Below are positions 20,130-31,250 of a stretch of 64,000 nucleotides of DNA, one piece after another. Each line of letters opens with the position of its first letter. Position 1 is the first letter of the stretch. Below the pieces are notes generated by a model, which worked only from the letters and a program-made list of their open reading frames with translations, was not told where the DNA came from and did not search any database. Origin of the DNA: Ophiosphaerella korrae (lineage: Eukaryota; Ascomycota; Dothideomycetes; Pleosporales; Phaeosphaeriaceae); contig JALNQF010000017.1 in the NCBI GenBank assembly GCA_028456385.1, forward strand, positions 310,001 to 374,000, written 5' to 3'. Both the position numbers and the translations under genes were made by a program.

Positions 20130-22119
20130 CTAGGATGCAATAGCACGGGTTGGAGGTCCTCCACGACGGCCCTGCGGTTTCTTTGCCTTTGAGACGGTAC
20201 TCCAACCGTCATCCCCGACTTGCTCTGTCGTAGAACCTTCGGGGGCAGTGGGCGTGTTTGACTTGCGTCTCCAAGCTCCTTCGGTCTTTTGGGGTTCGCG
20301 AACAACTTCCTGTGGCTTCACAGCCTTGTCGCCCCTAATGTTGCCATTGGCGTTTTCATCCTGGGGTGCTTCGGCTTCGGTATTCGCGCCCTTTTCTGGA
20401 GCACCACTATCCTTTGTTTGCTCGTTTGAAGCTAAATCTTTGGCTGCTGCCTTCTCTCCCTCTCTTGCCTTTCGCTCCTCGCGAGCTTTGTCATCGGCTT
20501 CCTTCTTTTGGCGCAACTCAAGTTGACGCTTCTCTTCGATTTCTTTCTCACGGGCAGATGTATCGATGGGCCGAGCTGCTCCAAATGGGTTGGGTTTGTT
20601 TGATGACGGAGTAGGCTCAGGTGCTGGTACGGCTTCGGAGACTGTCCGCTTCTGGAGGTTCAACCTGGGACGGCCAGCTGGCGCAGCTGGTGCTGGTGCT
20701 GGTGAAGATGGAGTGCTAGCGTCAGGGGTGGCTGTGGGTGATGCTGAAACGGGAGCATCTGGGCGCATTTTGGTTCGCCATTGGTTATCTGCGTCAGCTG
20801 CGGTGGGTTGCCTCTCATATTGAGGTCGCTCAGACCTCTCGGCTGGTTGGAACTCGCGGCGCGGTCCACGGGAAGCGTTGTCCGCTCGGCCTTCACCCCA
20901 GGCTGGAGATTGTCTACGTTCGCGGTTGCCGCCCTGGTAACTCGGCTGCCTGCCTTCTCTTGCCATGGCGTTTGGAGCGGCGCCGGGGACCGGGGAGAGA
21001 GGGCCCCTCCGCTCCCAGTTGCCAAAGTCACGCTCCTTCCCATCGCTAGCAAAAGGAGGAGGTCGTCGTCGCTCGCCACGCTCGCTGCCTGCGTCAGAGG
21101 CAGCATCGAAGCCGCCACCGCCACCACCGCGGCTAAATCCGCCAGAGCGTTCGGATGTGCGTCGCTGGCCCGGTAGATCAGGTAGGGGTCCCTTTCGGGT
21201 CCAGTCAGTGATGTCCCTAGCTTCAGGGCGGTCCTTTGCTATGATATTGTTAGTGGCATGTCCTCCAGCGTAGAGCGGGCACGTACGTGGCTCAGCAACG
21301 CTGACTCGGATATTTCTACCCTGGAACTGCGTGCCGGACAAGTCGAGCGCCTTCTTCAAGCCGTCGACAGAGCCGAATTCTACATAGCCGAAGCCTTTCG
21401 GCTTCCGGTCTAGCTTGTCTTCAACGATGCGTACGTTGGTGACCTCGCAGTCAGCAAAGAAGTCATTGACGTCACCTTCGGTGGCATCGAAGGACAAGTT
21501 GCCCAGATGGGCGGTATATGGGGGCTTGGATGGTAGAGGAAGCTGCTCGCGCACAGCGAATCCGCGGTCGGCTGCTCGGGCATTAGCACACGTAGACAAC
21601 GTGGTGGCGGTGTCTGCCTACCAAAGCTGCCTCCACGGTCAGCGCCGAATCCTCCGCCGGAGCCGTAGGAGGGCCGGTCGCCTCCATAGCCGGAGCTGCC
21701 GCCGCCGCCGCCGCCTGGAGAAAAGTTAGTAGATTGGCCATGAGCACTTTTGCGTGGGGTGCCACGGCGTGGGAAGAGTTACCTGCTCCTCCTTCCACAC
21801 GTTAGCATGAGACTGGGCACAGGGGGAGGGGGATGTGGTCTACTCACGAGGCATTGGCATGTCCTCCATCTCATCAGCCCATGATCCGAGAGCTACGAAG
21901 AATCTTGTCAGTTGTCGGTCCAGGCGCAAGGCGGAATAAGCGCACGTACATTGGTCACCTAGGAAGTCTCCCAGGGACATCTTCTCCTGCTTCTTCTTGG
22001 GCGCTGCACATAAACGTCAGCCGTGTTGCTCTTCAAATTGAGGCCGCACAGAGCGGGGCAAAAAAACCCGGCTGCAAAGTGACGGCGCCCATTTTCTGCT
22101 CGGGGGGCCGCCTACCCAT
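20130..22119 (-). CDS. TIF3: Translation initiation factor eIF4B-like, RRM protein
   Basis: Model (minus): 22116-22119, 21950-22003, 21848-21892, 21622-21714, 21287-21571, 20130-21238; 529 residues. Introns: 22004-22115, 21893-21949, 21715-21847, 21572-21621, 21239-21286. The first coding exon is only ATGG; splicing to 22003 gives MAPKKKQEKMSLGDFLGD, the conserved start of fungal eIF4B. A Gly-rich stretch follows, then one RRM (about 80-158) with RNP2 (AHLGNL) and RNP1 (KGFGYVEF). The long tail is RGG/RR- and E/K-rich with WTRKGPLP and NWERRGPLSP repeats, and ends in GWSTVSKAKK. eIF4B stimulates the eIF4A helicase during ribosome scanning. The last intron is 48 bp and free of stops in frame, so its retention would add 16 residues. 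The acceptor at 21572 is a tandem GAG-CAG. Confidence 0.88.
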
Positions 22120-22393
22120 AATTGCGCTTGGGTCGGGCAACGCGCAGTGGGATCCGCGCGCTGTCAAGAGTGAATAGAGAGCGTCTTGCTGCTCTCGTTC
22201 GGCTTGAGGATTGTTGGGTGGTTGTGTGGGGTGTTGTCGGTGCGAGGGCGAGGTCCACCAGTTTTCGGGAAATGTGCTAGTTAGAGTGCGTCGTCGGGTG
22301 GTCCGCTTAGTCAGCCGTCTCGACTTTCTGGCTCACATTTTCTTCCACCACGCGTCCAAGCCAGCGTACACGGCAGACACACCAGAATGAGCC
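22120..22393. promoter_or_regulatory. Divergent promoter region, TIF3 / Tim17-like gene
   Basis: 274 bp between two start codons facing away from each other; both promoters must lie here. No specific motif claimed. Confidence 0.5.
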
Positions 22394-23432
22394 ATGAATC
22401 AAAAGATTGACCCTGCGCAAGTCACCCACCCTTTCGATGTGGTGCAGCCAGCCCTCCTCGTCGGCGGCGCCTCTGGTATGATGACTGTTCCTGTATCTAC
22501 CCAAATCAGCCCGGCATTTCCCTTCTATTTCTTCATTCGTCATTTTGATTCCGGCCCTGTATTCCAATCACGCCGCTGGACCGAGTCGGCCTCTATTTAG
22601 CCGCCAAGCCGTACCACGTGACCATACCACCAACTGGACTTGCACACCACATCTACAGGCGACTCTCCTTATCTTTCGATTTCATCTCCTACAATTTCGA
22701 ATATTCTACCTTTTCTCTACGCAGCCCACACGCTTTAAAAGTGCCACACAATAATTTAGCCACCGTCAACTAACCTTCCCAGCCATCCCCGGCCTCATCA
22801 CAGGCGCTCTCTACGGCACTCTTCGCACCGAAACCCCTAGCCTCTTCGCCTTCTTCTCGGGCGCCCAATGCTTCGCCATTGGCACCACCTTCTGGATCAC
22901 ACGATCCACCATTCTCAATCAAATCGGTCTCCAAAACTACTGGAACATCACTCGCGGCCTTCCAATCCACGTTCGTGATGACCTCACCCACTCTCCCGCT
23001 GACAAAGTCCGCGCCTCCACCATTGCTGGTGCATTTACCGGCTTCAGTCTAGCTTTCGTATTCAGGGGTCCGCGAAATGCTATCCCTGGAACATTCATGT
23101 TTACCCTCTTCGGCTGGACAGGCCAGCAAGTGTATAACCTCCTCGACAAACGGAACTCACAAGGTCTCCAGAAGCAATTAATCCTTAAAGAGGCAGGCGA
23201 AGATAAACCCAAGGAGTCGCTCATGCAAAGGATTGCAAAGAGTAAATGGAGTCCAATGAGCGTTTTGACCGATGAACAATATGAGGGCATGCTGCAGGAG
23301 AAGCTCTTGAGGGTTGAGGCTGATATTGCGATTATTGATGACAAAATTGGAGAGTTTAGGAAAATGGCAAGTGAGATGGAGGCGAAACGTGAGACAGAGA
23401 AACAGCAGCATCAAGTGCAAAAAAAGACGTGA
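22394..23432 (+). CDS. Tim17-superfamily-like mitochondrial membrane protein
   Basis: Model: 22394-22475 and 22783-23432; intron 22476-22782 (307 bp, GTATGA..CCCAG, branch CTAAC); 243 residues. The N-terminus has HPFDVVQPALLVGGAS spliced to AIPGLITGALYGTLR, then FAFFSGAQCFAIGTTFWITR, RASTIAGAFTGFSLAFVFRG and IPGTFMFTLFGWTGQQVYN: about four Gly-rich helices typical of the Tim17/Tim22/TIMMDC1 superfamily. The C-terminal 80 residues are charged and coiled-coil-like (KLLRVEADIAIIDDKIGEFRKMASEMEAKRE). The family includes protein-import channels and complex I assembly factors; TIMMDC1-like is my best guess. The intron is six times longer than any other in the window apart from two in TIF3, so an extra small exon inside it cannot be excluded. 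Confidence 0.7.
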
Positions 23433-24470
23433 TGCTATATATCATAGGATAATGCCTTTTATTGAGTATGGGCATCCGACTAATTTAATCTTGGACTCTA
23501 ATGATTTGCTTCATTGCCCTGCGTCTCGATCCTCTGGCCATTACCAGATCCTTTACATGCGGCATACCATGTCTAGAATTCTCACTATGCCTTCACTTCT
23601 TCCTCAGATACACCTACAACAAGGCCTCAATATAACTGATGATTATATACAATTTTAATTATCCTCAAATGCCTATGGCTCTCTTAACTTAAGCCTTAAG
23701 AATGCGAGCACATATAATCACGTTTTGCCTGAACACTCACTTAATGACTTGATGGTTAGTGAATAAGCATACAACATTTCAAACTTTTACTTAAGTGAGG
23801 AGTGCAAAGGCATCTACTCATTGCTTTCGATCAACCCAAAACAGTATATGGACGAGGAACCTGTTTGCTCAATATTTAGAGGATGCATCTATTCCACTTT
23901 AGCCCTAAACCAGAGGCACAAATACAACGCGTTACCGTACCTAGGTACTGTTGAACAATCTTTGAATGATGAACTACCAAGCCCCTCGGTCTTGAAAGAA
24001 TTATGGTAAGATGTGATTTTATCCGTGTATAACACCCTGTTTGAGTCGGCCATTTTTGAACCGTGCCTGACATTGCAGGTTGCTAGAAAAACTGCTAGGA
24101 TCTTAAGTGTTATATAAGCCTCATACCTGAACAAGATACGATATGATAATCAATAACTATGTGTTTTGTATAAAATCCTGAAGGGAGTTTCTCCAGCAAT
24201 AAATGCCTAGGCGGCTAAACAGAACATATTGAACTGATGACTGGTATGATGAAGTTTCAAGGACTATGTAACATATAACTATAGACTATCATAATTGAAG
24301 AATCAAATGTTTCAGTAATGTGGCTGCAATTCGAAATTTCTCCCCTTTGACTCTGGAAATACGTCAATTGGTTTGTATGTTTCAAATAACACCAGTTAAT
24401 CGAACCATTAGGGTATTCTTCAGTCAGTAAAATCATATCATACAATATGAATGACGACATAGACTATGCC
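23433..24470. other. AT-rich intergenic region between convergent genes
   Basis: About 1 kb that is visibly richer in A and T than its flanks, with many TA steps. No supported gene, no terminal repeats seen. It could be ordinary 3' flank or an old repeat altered by RIP. Confidence 0.5.
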
Positions 24471-25640
24471 TCAAAGATCGAGTGATACTTCACCCCCTCC
24501 CTCTTTCTCCATCATCTTCTTCTTCTCCACATTCCGCTTCTGCCTCTCCCTCTCCTCTCTCTCAATATTGACATTAAAGCACTTTCCTTTAATTTCCTCG
24601 TACATCTCCCCCGCCGTACAATCCACCCTCTGCCCCCACCTTCCTGTAACCTCCGTCTCTAACGCGCTCGACTCAACCCTCACACTCTCATGCGCCCTTA
24701 ACACAAACACGATCGAAAATCTATACTCAGGCGCAGTATCCACGCCGTCTTCGTCTTGCCGGGAAGCACTGGACCTATTCGCCCGCCCATAGCTAACAAC
24801 CCGATGGCCCCCAGCAGGCCACCGCCCATTCGTCAATACCTCCAAATGCCGGCCACCAAGCAGACTCGCACCCACCATCCCTGCACCCCGCACCTCGCGC
24901 TCAATAGCGAACCAGCCGTGGCCATCCCACACTTCCAGCCCAGGTACATCGCCAACTACGACGCTTAACAACCCTAGATCAGAATGCGGCTCTGCAACGA
25001 CCTTTGGCGCGTCTGTTTCGTACCGAAAAAGGCGAACCATGCTCGCTGTTTTTGCGCCATCAGACGACGGCATTGTCGACGCAGGGCCGACGAAGGTCTG
25101 CAGGGCGGATTCGGGGAGGGCGAGAGACGTATTGATTTGTGCGAGGGTGTGGGATAAATGTGCGGCCATGAGGTTCCAGTACGTTTTTGCAGGGTCGCGC
25201 AGGATGTCAGGGCAGTTTTCGAGACTTCGTAGTGTTAGGAATTCTTTTTCACCGGGGATGCTGGTCCAGCCTTCTTCGGTGCCAAGGGTGTGGGCCCATT
25301 GCTGCTTTGAGGAAGTGGGGAGGGCGAAGAATGTTTGGCTAACGGTGAGTAGGGATTCGTAGGCAGTTTGAAGAGGGTGAATAGGTGGGAGGGCCGTAGA
25401 GTCTGAGGATGTAGGCTGGGGAAAAGTTATTGTTGTCCAACCGAGAGCTGGCAAGACATGTTGATGTTCCGGTAGGACGAGTGGGAGGGGTGAAGGGATG
25501 AGGGGTGGTCGCGTATCCTTTTGGATTGTTCGCTTGGTATCGGTCCTGGAAGTGACTTTTCTTTTCGACCGGAAGCGTGATATTATGTTGGATACAGAGA
25601 AACTGGATGTTGATGATTTGGAGGGAATAATGACGCCCAT
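24471..25640 (-). CDS. 2-oxoglutarate/Fe(II)-dependent oxygenase-like protein
   Basis: 389 residues, single exon. The C-terminal half carries the double-stranded beta-helix ligands: EPHSD (His219, Asp221), GGHRVVSYG (His279) and YRFSIVF (Arg307, Ser309), matching the isopenicillin-N-synthase/20G-FeII_Oxy fold, with the Arg/Ser pair for 2-oxoglutarate. The N-terminal DIOX_N part is recognisable (HPLQTAYESLLTVSQTFFALP) but diverged, and the first 50 residues are basic and Ser-rich. Substrate unknown; relatives act in small-molecule metabolism. The tail after about residue 345 is Lys/Glu-rich. No cluster partners are adjacent, so housekeeping or catabolic roles are as likely as secondary metabolism. 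Confidence 0.8.
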   Translation of the reverse strand: MGVIIPSKSSTSSFSVSNIISRFRSKRKVTSRTDTKRTIQKDTRPPLIPSPLPLVLPEHQHVLPALGWTTITFPQPTSSDSTALPPIHPLQTAYESLLTVSQTFFALPTSSKQQWAHTLGTEEGWTSIPGEKEFLTLRSLENCPDILRDPAKTYWNLMAAHLSHTLAQINTSLALPESALQTFVGPASTMPSSDGAKTASMVRLFRYETDAPKVVAEPHSDLGLLSVVVGDVPGLEVWDGHGWFAIEREVRGAGMVGASLLGGRHLEVLTNGRWPAGGHRVVSYGRANRSSASRQDEDGVDTAPEYRFSIVFVLRAHESVRVESSALETEVTGRWGQRVDCTAGEMYEEIKGKCFNVNIEREERERQKRNVEKKKMMEKEGGGEVSLDL

Positions 25641-25884
25641 TTTTTAAGAGTCTCTTGATGACTTGGTCTCAGTTTATGCTTTGGGCACTTAGAGACAACT
25701 GTGATTTGAAGATTGGGAATGCGCTTTGGGGGTGTTGGAGCAGATGTTCGATTAGAGGAATGTGGTTGTGAGACTAATGACGCGCTGCGCCTTGCACAGC
25801 CCCGCCGGTCAGCTCATTAGGCACGAAGACGTCCACAGAGTACAACAAATCGAGTTATAATCTATTTTCACACTGGCGTTACTT

Positions 25885-27267
25885 TCAATCTAAATCTACT
25901 CTGTCGTCATCTCTCGCCTTTTTCCTCTCCTCCTTATTCCACAGAGCATCCTTCCTTTGTACAAACCAATCATGCAAAACTGGCTCAACTCTAATTACCT
26001 TTCCGTCAACATCAACACCGAACTGCATGCCCGTCTTGTACGTTCCGCCCTCTGCGCTGACTTTCATCGGCGTCATATTCTCCAGCCGACATGATGCAAG
26101 CCCTACATTACCGATTGCAGCAATAATCCTACCAACCGCTCGGCCTTTCTTTACAATTCCAGTTTCGTCGAGTGCTCTGATATCTGTGCCTGACTGTGGT
26201 TGAGGAGCAAATGATGGATCGAAAGATGCTCCCACATTATCTCCTAGCGATTCGTCCGTCACTGAATGTGATGCACCTGCATGAAATCGAACTGGTAACA
26301 CGCGCTTCCTCACGATGCCGGTATGCTTCGTGCGAATCGTGAGTTCCTGACCAACATAACACCCTTTCTTGAAATCTATTCCCCCACTCAAGTCAACATT
26401 GCACTCCATCGGTAACGCAGCTTCCCGTGGAATATCTTCCTGGCCCTCGGACACACCGTTCAAATACCGCTGAACGTGATAAAACCTCACATCAACAGAT
26501 TCCACCCCTTCTGCAATTGACTTCCGGTCTGCATTTGCTAGATACCGGTACATATCTGGACACCGCGGATCTTCCAAGCCTGCAATCTTAGTCCACTCTT
26601 GTACATGTTTGTGAGCGCTGCCCCAGGCTGCCCAGACCCGGATTCCATCTGTGCCCTCGGTCGGTACGTCCTTGATCACAAGTTTGCTCCGCAGTTTGTG
26701 TTTCTTCAAATGCTTTTTGAGTGATTCTGCTTCATCGGCGTCGACTTCGATGTAGCATGCCCAGTGCCCATTTTGTGCGACTAGCTCAGGCCACACCCAG
26801 ATGAAAACATCCCAAAGCACGCGTCCCCGCGCATCAAGGATGGCAGAGTAGAAGGGTGATAGACGGGTCAAATCGACGTTATTTGTTATTAGGCCTTGAA
26901 GAAATTTGGCAGTGTCGGGACCGGAGAGAAAAATGAGACGACGATGTGGAAGATGTGCGATGCCAGCCGTGATGGCGTGGGCTGATGAGGCCTCCGTCGA
27001 ATAGGAGCGCGGGGTCGAGCATGGTTTTGTAATTTCATAGAAAGGTTTTGATATCGTCCTTGCACGTCGTTGCTGTTCCAGTGGTCGCAAATCTCGTCGT
27101 GGTATGGCTTGGTGATTTTGCGATGACGCAGTACTAAGATAACGAGTTGTGCCGACCTGTGTGCTGCGAAGAGATCGAGCACTGTTCAAACATGTTTCGC
27201 AAATATACACACCTCTTCGAATATTGACTGATAATGCCTGGGAAGCCATGGTGATGTGCCTAAGCAT
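25885..27267 (-). CDS. IBA57: Mitochondrial iron-sulfur cluster assembly factor Iba57
   Basis: 460 residues from the ATG at 27267 (a second Met at 27249 is possible); single exon. The N-terminus is rich in Arg and Ser, as in a mitochondrial targeting signal. The GcvT-like/YgfZ fold is clear: HLPHRRLIFLSGPDTAKFLQGLITNNV, AILDARGRVLWDVFIW, and the family signature FKKGCYVGQELTIRTKHTG (KGCYVGQE at about 301-308) whose Cys is essential in relatives. Iba57 works with Isa1/Isa2 to make 4Fe-4S clusters for aconitase, lipoate synthase and others in the matrix. Length fits the fungal family, with a longer leader than yeast. Confidence 0.93.
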   Translation of the reverse strand: MLRHITMASQALSVNIRRGVYICETCLNSARSLRSTQVGTTRYLSTASSQNHQAIPRRDLRPLEQQRRARTISKPFYEITKPCSTPRSYSTEASSAHAITAGIAHLPHRRLIFLSGPDTAKFLQGLITNNVDLTRLSPFYSAILDARGRVLWDVFIWVWPELVAQNGHWACYIEVDADEAESLKKHLKKHKLRSKLVIKDVPTEGTDGIRVWAAWGSAHKHVQEWTKIAGLEDPRCPDMYRYLANADRKSIAEGVESVDVRFYHVQRYLNGVSEGQEDIPREAALPMECNVDLSGGIDFKKGCYVGQELTIRTKHTGIVRKRVLPVRFHAGASHSVTDESLGDNVGASFDPSFAPQPQSGTDIRALDETGIVKKGRAVGRIIAAIGNVGLASCRLENMTPMKVSAEGGTYKTGMQFGVDVDGKVIRVEPVLHDWFVQRKDALWNKEERKKARDDDRVDLD

Positions 27268-27558
27268 TGTGACATGCGACAACCACCCCGCGAGAAACTT
27301 GGTTGATCAAAGCTACCTCGGCGTTTGCGGAGTTTACCAGCTCCAATCACAGCAGAACAAAACTTTGAGATGGTCGAGCAGGGACGATACAGCATCAATA
27401 TCTAGAACGCCACACAATGCTATCTTCGTAAAGTTACCAGGCGGCTATAATCCCAATCGTACAGCCGCGTCATATAAATCAAGAGAACGCCTTCGCTCAT
27501 GGAACCTGAGCTACCCTGAACAAACAAAGCTGCCTACTTATTCGCTAGACACGAACGT

Positions 27559-29376
27559 CTAGTCGTCCTTGCGACCCGTCGTCAACCTCGAGTACTCATT
27601 GTCTCCTTCTTTGGGACTCGATGGCTCCAGCTCATCATCACTCCACTTGTCGTCTTCACCTACAGCAAAGATGGTATCGCCATCCAGACTCTCCCTAGGA
27701 GGCACAATGGGCTTAGTTGGCTTTGGTGCCGGCAGCGGCGAGACGTCGCGGTTGATGTTTTGGTGCCGTGGCGCAGGGTCGTACGATGGTGGTAGGTCTT
27801 CGCGGGCATCCTCTTCGTCTAGCGAATCTCGTAGGGATGCGATCTCAAAACCCTCGTCATCTTGGGCAATCTAGGGCATGTGAGAAATTAATCGGAGCTA
27901 ATCCAGGTAGTCGTAGCTTACCTCGTCACTCATAGCGAACCTCCGGTTGTTTGCTGTAGGGCGCCACATGTATGAGACAAAGCACACGTCTGCTAGGTAC
28001 ACAAGATTCAACCAACCGTCCAAAACGAACCACCTAGTTTGCCAGTGGGTAGGCTTGAAGTCGGCGTTGGAGGCACCGGCAAAGGTAAAGCTGTTGAGGA
28101 AGAAGAACCCGAAGATGACGATAATGCTCGTCAGGATGCACCACCATAACCTTTTGTACATGGTAGCTTTGACGTGCTGCTTCCGCTCCATGAGGTCTTT
28201 CATGGTAAGGTTCAACGAGTTTAGGGTCCAGATATAGAAGGCCGTCAGAGTGGCAGAAAGCGGTAGGATAACGAGTAACACAAGCGGCCCTGCATCGTCG
28301 GGGCGCACGGTGAGCGAGCCAATAGCGTAGATGACCCCGAAAACAAAATGGGCAACAGCAAGCCAGCGCACAATGGTCATGGTCTTGCCCAGGGAAGGCT
28401 TGACGACACCATACCCCATGCACACGATGAGTAGTAGGAAGAAGGAAAAGGAGTTTCGGAAGGCGTTGAGAACGGCGACAACGATCATAAGCACCTTGGC
28501 CCCCACGTTGTTTCCATGGCGGTTCTGATAGTCGTAGAAGCCCCAGGTCATCAGCATCTCAATCACCAGGAAGACCAGAATTGCAGTGATGTAGTTCTGG
28601 ACGGCGAGTATGTCGTGTCTATTCTGAAAGTACAGGAAACCCCAGAAAACGAGGACGACAAAGTATACGATGGTAATGCCGCCGTAGAAGGGGAGCTTTG
28701 GGATCTGCGCGGCTGGTAGCTCGCCGTAAGCATTGCGGAACGTCACGATGGCCTCGTACTCGATCTTATCGTTATAGGCAGCGGTTGCCACGCAGTAGTA
28801 GCCCGTCTTGATGGGAATTTTCCTGTCGCCGCCGACTGGGTAGTTGATAGGCTTGGGGTCGTTGAGGTTGATTGCGGCAGTCCGAACGTGCATTTTGGAG
28901 ACGGTATCGGTATCGTCGGCGAGAATCCACTCGCCTTTGTGAGTGGCATTGCAAAGTCCGGAGCCGATGGTATCGTCATTGCAGATATAGTGGCGCTGTG
29001 CACCGTGTCAGCCTTTCCCAGCGCGAGCTATATCACATGTACCAACCTCATCGACGGGCTTATCTGACGGCTTCCCCAGCAGGAGCGAGTCCTTCCACTC
29101 CCATATGACCACACCCACGGTCGGGTTCTCCATGTCCTTGTTCTTGTTGCCATTCTTGACGAACTTGACTAGAATAAAAGGCTCGACATTGCCGCCCCAT
29201 GACTTCTTACTGTACATGCCCGAGCATTGCTGGCCCTCATTCTGCGACTATTGGGATATTAGCGGTCCAGAGCTAGCCGAGGGGGTTTTCTGCCGTACCA
29301 AAGTGAAGTCTATTGCTGTCACCGCTGAGATTATGGACAATAGAAGCAGCGCGACGGATGACAGCCTGGGCTTCAT
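27559..29376 (-). CDS. PTM1-like GOST/Lung7TM seven-helix protein
   Basis: Model (minus): 29299-29376, 29047-29241, 27922-28995, 27559-27870; introns 29242-29298 (57), 28996-29046 (51, donor GTTGGT), 27871-27921 (51); 552 residues. A signal peptide (MKPRLSSVALLLLSIISAVTA) leads to a lumenal domain with conserved Cys (GQQCSGMY, RHYICNDDT, SGLCNATHKG), then seven helices starting at KLPFYGGITIVYFVVLVFWG and ending at LVYLADVCFVSYMWRP, as in yeast Ptm1 and mammalian GPR107/108. The last exon gives an acidic cytosolic tail (IAQDDEGFEIASLRDSLDEE). Family members cycle through Golgi and endosomes, and the lumenal part is a GOLD fold. All splice sites keep frame. Confidence 0.88.
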
Positions 29377-29721
29377 GTTACTGTGAGCTAGAGGCCAGCT
29401 GGCGGAGCTAGCGACTGAATGGCGGTGCGCCGGCAAGCGAGGGAGGGTATGTGGCTGGGTGGTGATGTTGGCTTCTTTCACGCTTCCATGCAAAACAGGC
29501 GTCTTCGCTCTGTGAGAGTTGCCGCTGTTGTTGATGTTGGTCGGCGTTCCGGCTCCTGCGGTTGCGCGTCACTTGCACTGACCTGACAAGGCGTCGCAGG
29601 CAGACGGGAGCTTACCTTACTAGTTAGCGCCTCCTGCTGTGGCTGTGCAAACCGTCCCAAATTGGCCACCGCCTACTGCACTCCTCTGACAATCACTTTC
29701 AGTGCAACAACCTCGTCCAAT
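29377..29721. promoter_or_regulatory. Divergent promoter region, PTM1-like gene / CTU2
   Basis: 345 bp between divergent start codons; must contain both promoters. No motif claimed. Confidence 0.45.
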
Positions 29722-30933
29722 ATGCCTGGCAAACACGTCTCCGTCGTGGCCCATGAGCCTTGTAGACGATGCACTGAGAATACTTCCGTTCTTGTCGTGC
29801 GCGCTATTCCGCTGTGCCAGTGAGTCAGCCTCCTTCGACCTCGATGAATTCATCACTCAGATTTTTTGCACAGCGAATGCTTTGCGCGGTACGTGCACAC
29901 AAAAACAATCAAACGTCTGGAGAGCTTTCGCGTCAATTTCGCTGCCACGCCAGACCAGCAACGCAGGATTTTGTTACCCCTCTCATTCGGTGTTTCTTCA
30001 ACAACTCTCCTACACATCTTGAATCTGCATCTCGTTACACAAAAATCAAAGACTGGGCGCACTGGCTTTGCGATTGGCGTCTTACATGTTGATGACATTA
30101 CGCACGATTCGCAAAGTGCCGCACGGCTTGACCAAGTTCGCCAGCATTACCCAGACCATAGCTACGCTTCATTGCCATTGCATCATGTCTTTCGCCTCCT
30201 GCCAGACGACACTTCTCTTCAATCTCTAGTGCCAGCCTGGGAGGAGCAAGCGGGCTGTAGCCCTGAGCAGCCACTTGACCGCCTTGTTGCCTCGCTGACC
30301 TCTGCCACAGCACGTGCTGATGTGCTCTCTGCACTAAGGACCAGACTGGTTGTCGAGTATGCAAAGCAGAGTGGGTGTGAAAGCATTCTTTGGGGCGATA
30401 GCACTACCAGGCTTGCAGAGAAGACCTTAGCTGAGACCGCAAAGGGCCGGGGATTTTCTCTACCATGGCACGTCTCAGACGGAAAATCGCCCCTTGGCGT
30501 CAACTTCCTCTATCCATTGCGCGATGTGCTGAAAAAAGAGCTGGTATCATACCTAGACCTAGGGGAGTCTGAGCTTGCATCGCTGGTCTACGAGCCAGTG
30601 TTAGGCGCCACCCAGGCGTCAACAAGCTCCAAAAACACCACCATTGACGACCTGATGAAACAATACTTCGAGTCCGTAGAGGAGAACTTTCCCAGCATAG
30701 TATCAAATGTGGTTCGTACCACAGGAAAACTTGATGCCCCAACAGACATGCATTCTCATCAGCGTTGTAGTTTATGCAACATGCCTGTCCCCAATGGCCA
30801 ATTTGGTATTCATGGATGGGGCGGCGACCAGGGCGATGGAGTACAAGATTATTCTAGAGAAACCAGCAACTCTCTCTGCTATGGGTGCACAAGATCAATT
30901 CCTAAAACTACAACCCGTGGCATCGCCAGTTGA
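29722..30933 (+). CDS. NCS2: Cytoplasmic tRNA 2-thiolation protein 2 (Ctu2/Ncs2)
   Basis: Model: 29722-29819 and 29874-30933; intron 54 bp (GTGAGT..CACAG); 385 residues. The spliced N-terminus has HEPCRRCTENTS and LCHECFARYVHTK, the Cys pairs of the family, then LLPLSFGVSSTTLLHILN in place of an ATP-pyrophosphatase loop. FLYPLRDVLKKELVSYL and the C-terminal Cys pairs (CSLCNMP, CYGC) follow. With Ncs6/Ctu1 it thiolates the wobble uridine (s2U34) of tRNA-Lys, -Glu and -Gln, using sulfur from Urm1. In Ctu2 the catalytic Cys are lost, consistent with a partner role. The end (TTTRGIAS) is short, and a further 3' exon cannot be ruled out. Confidence 0.9.
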
Positions 30934-31250
30934 AAGAGATCCAATCTTGAACAGGTATCACTTACCGGGAGGCCGCTTATGTGCCACAGCAAAGGTACAT
31001 TCGCTGACCTAGCCTAGGTTATGTGTTTTGATGGTACCGAGAATTTCGTCTCCACGGTACAGTTCATTAAATATATGTACTCGCGTGGAATCAGGCAGAA
31101 TAGCGAGCAACCCTGTGCCTGTATTATTTCACCCTGGTCACTCTATCGATTTCAGCCCAATATGTTTGATATGCAATCGGCTTAAAACTCTCCATGAACG
31201 TCAAACACAAAAGCTGACCAAGGTTAACCGTGGATCACTAACCACCCACG
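30934..31250. other. Intergenic region
   Basis: 317 bp between CTU2 and the AA9 relic; nothing recognised. Confidence 0.5.

Noticed and set aside
21715..21847. A 9-base micro-exon inside the third TIF3 intron
   Set aside because: It keeps frame, but a single 133-bp intron with a perfect ACTAAC branch point explains the sequence more simply.
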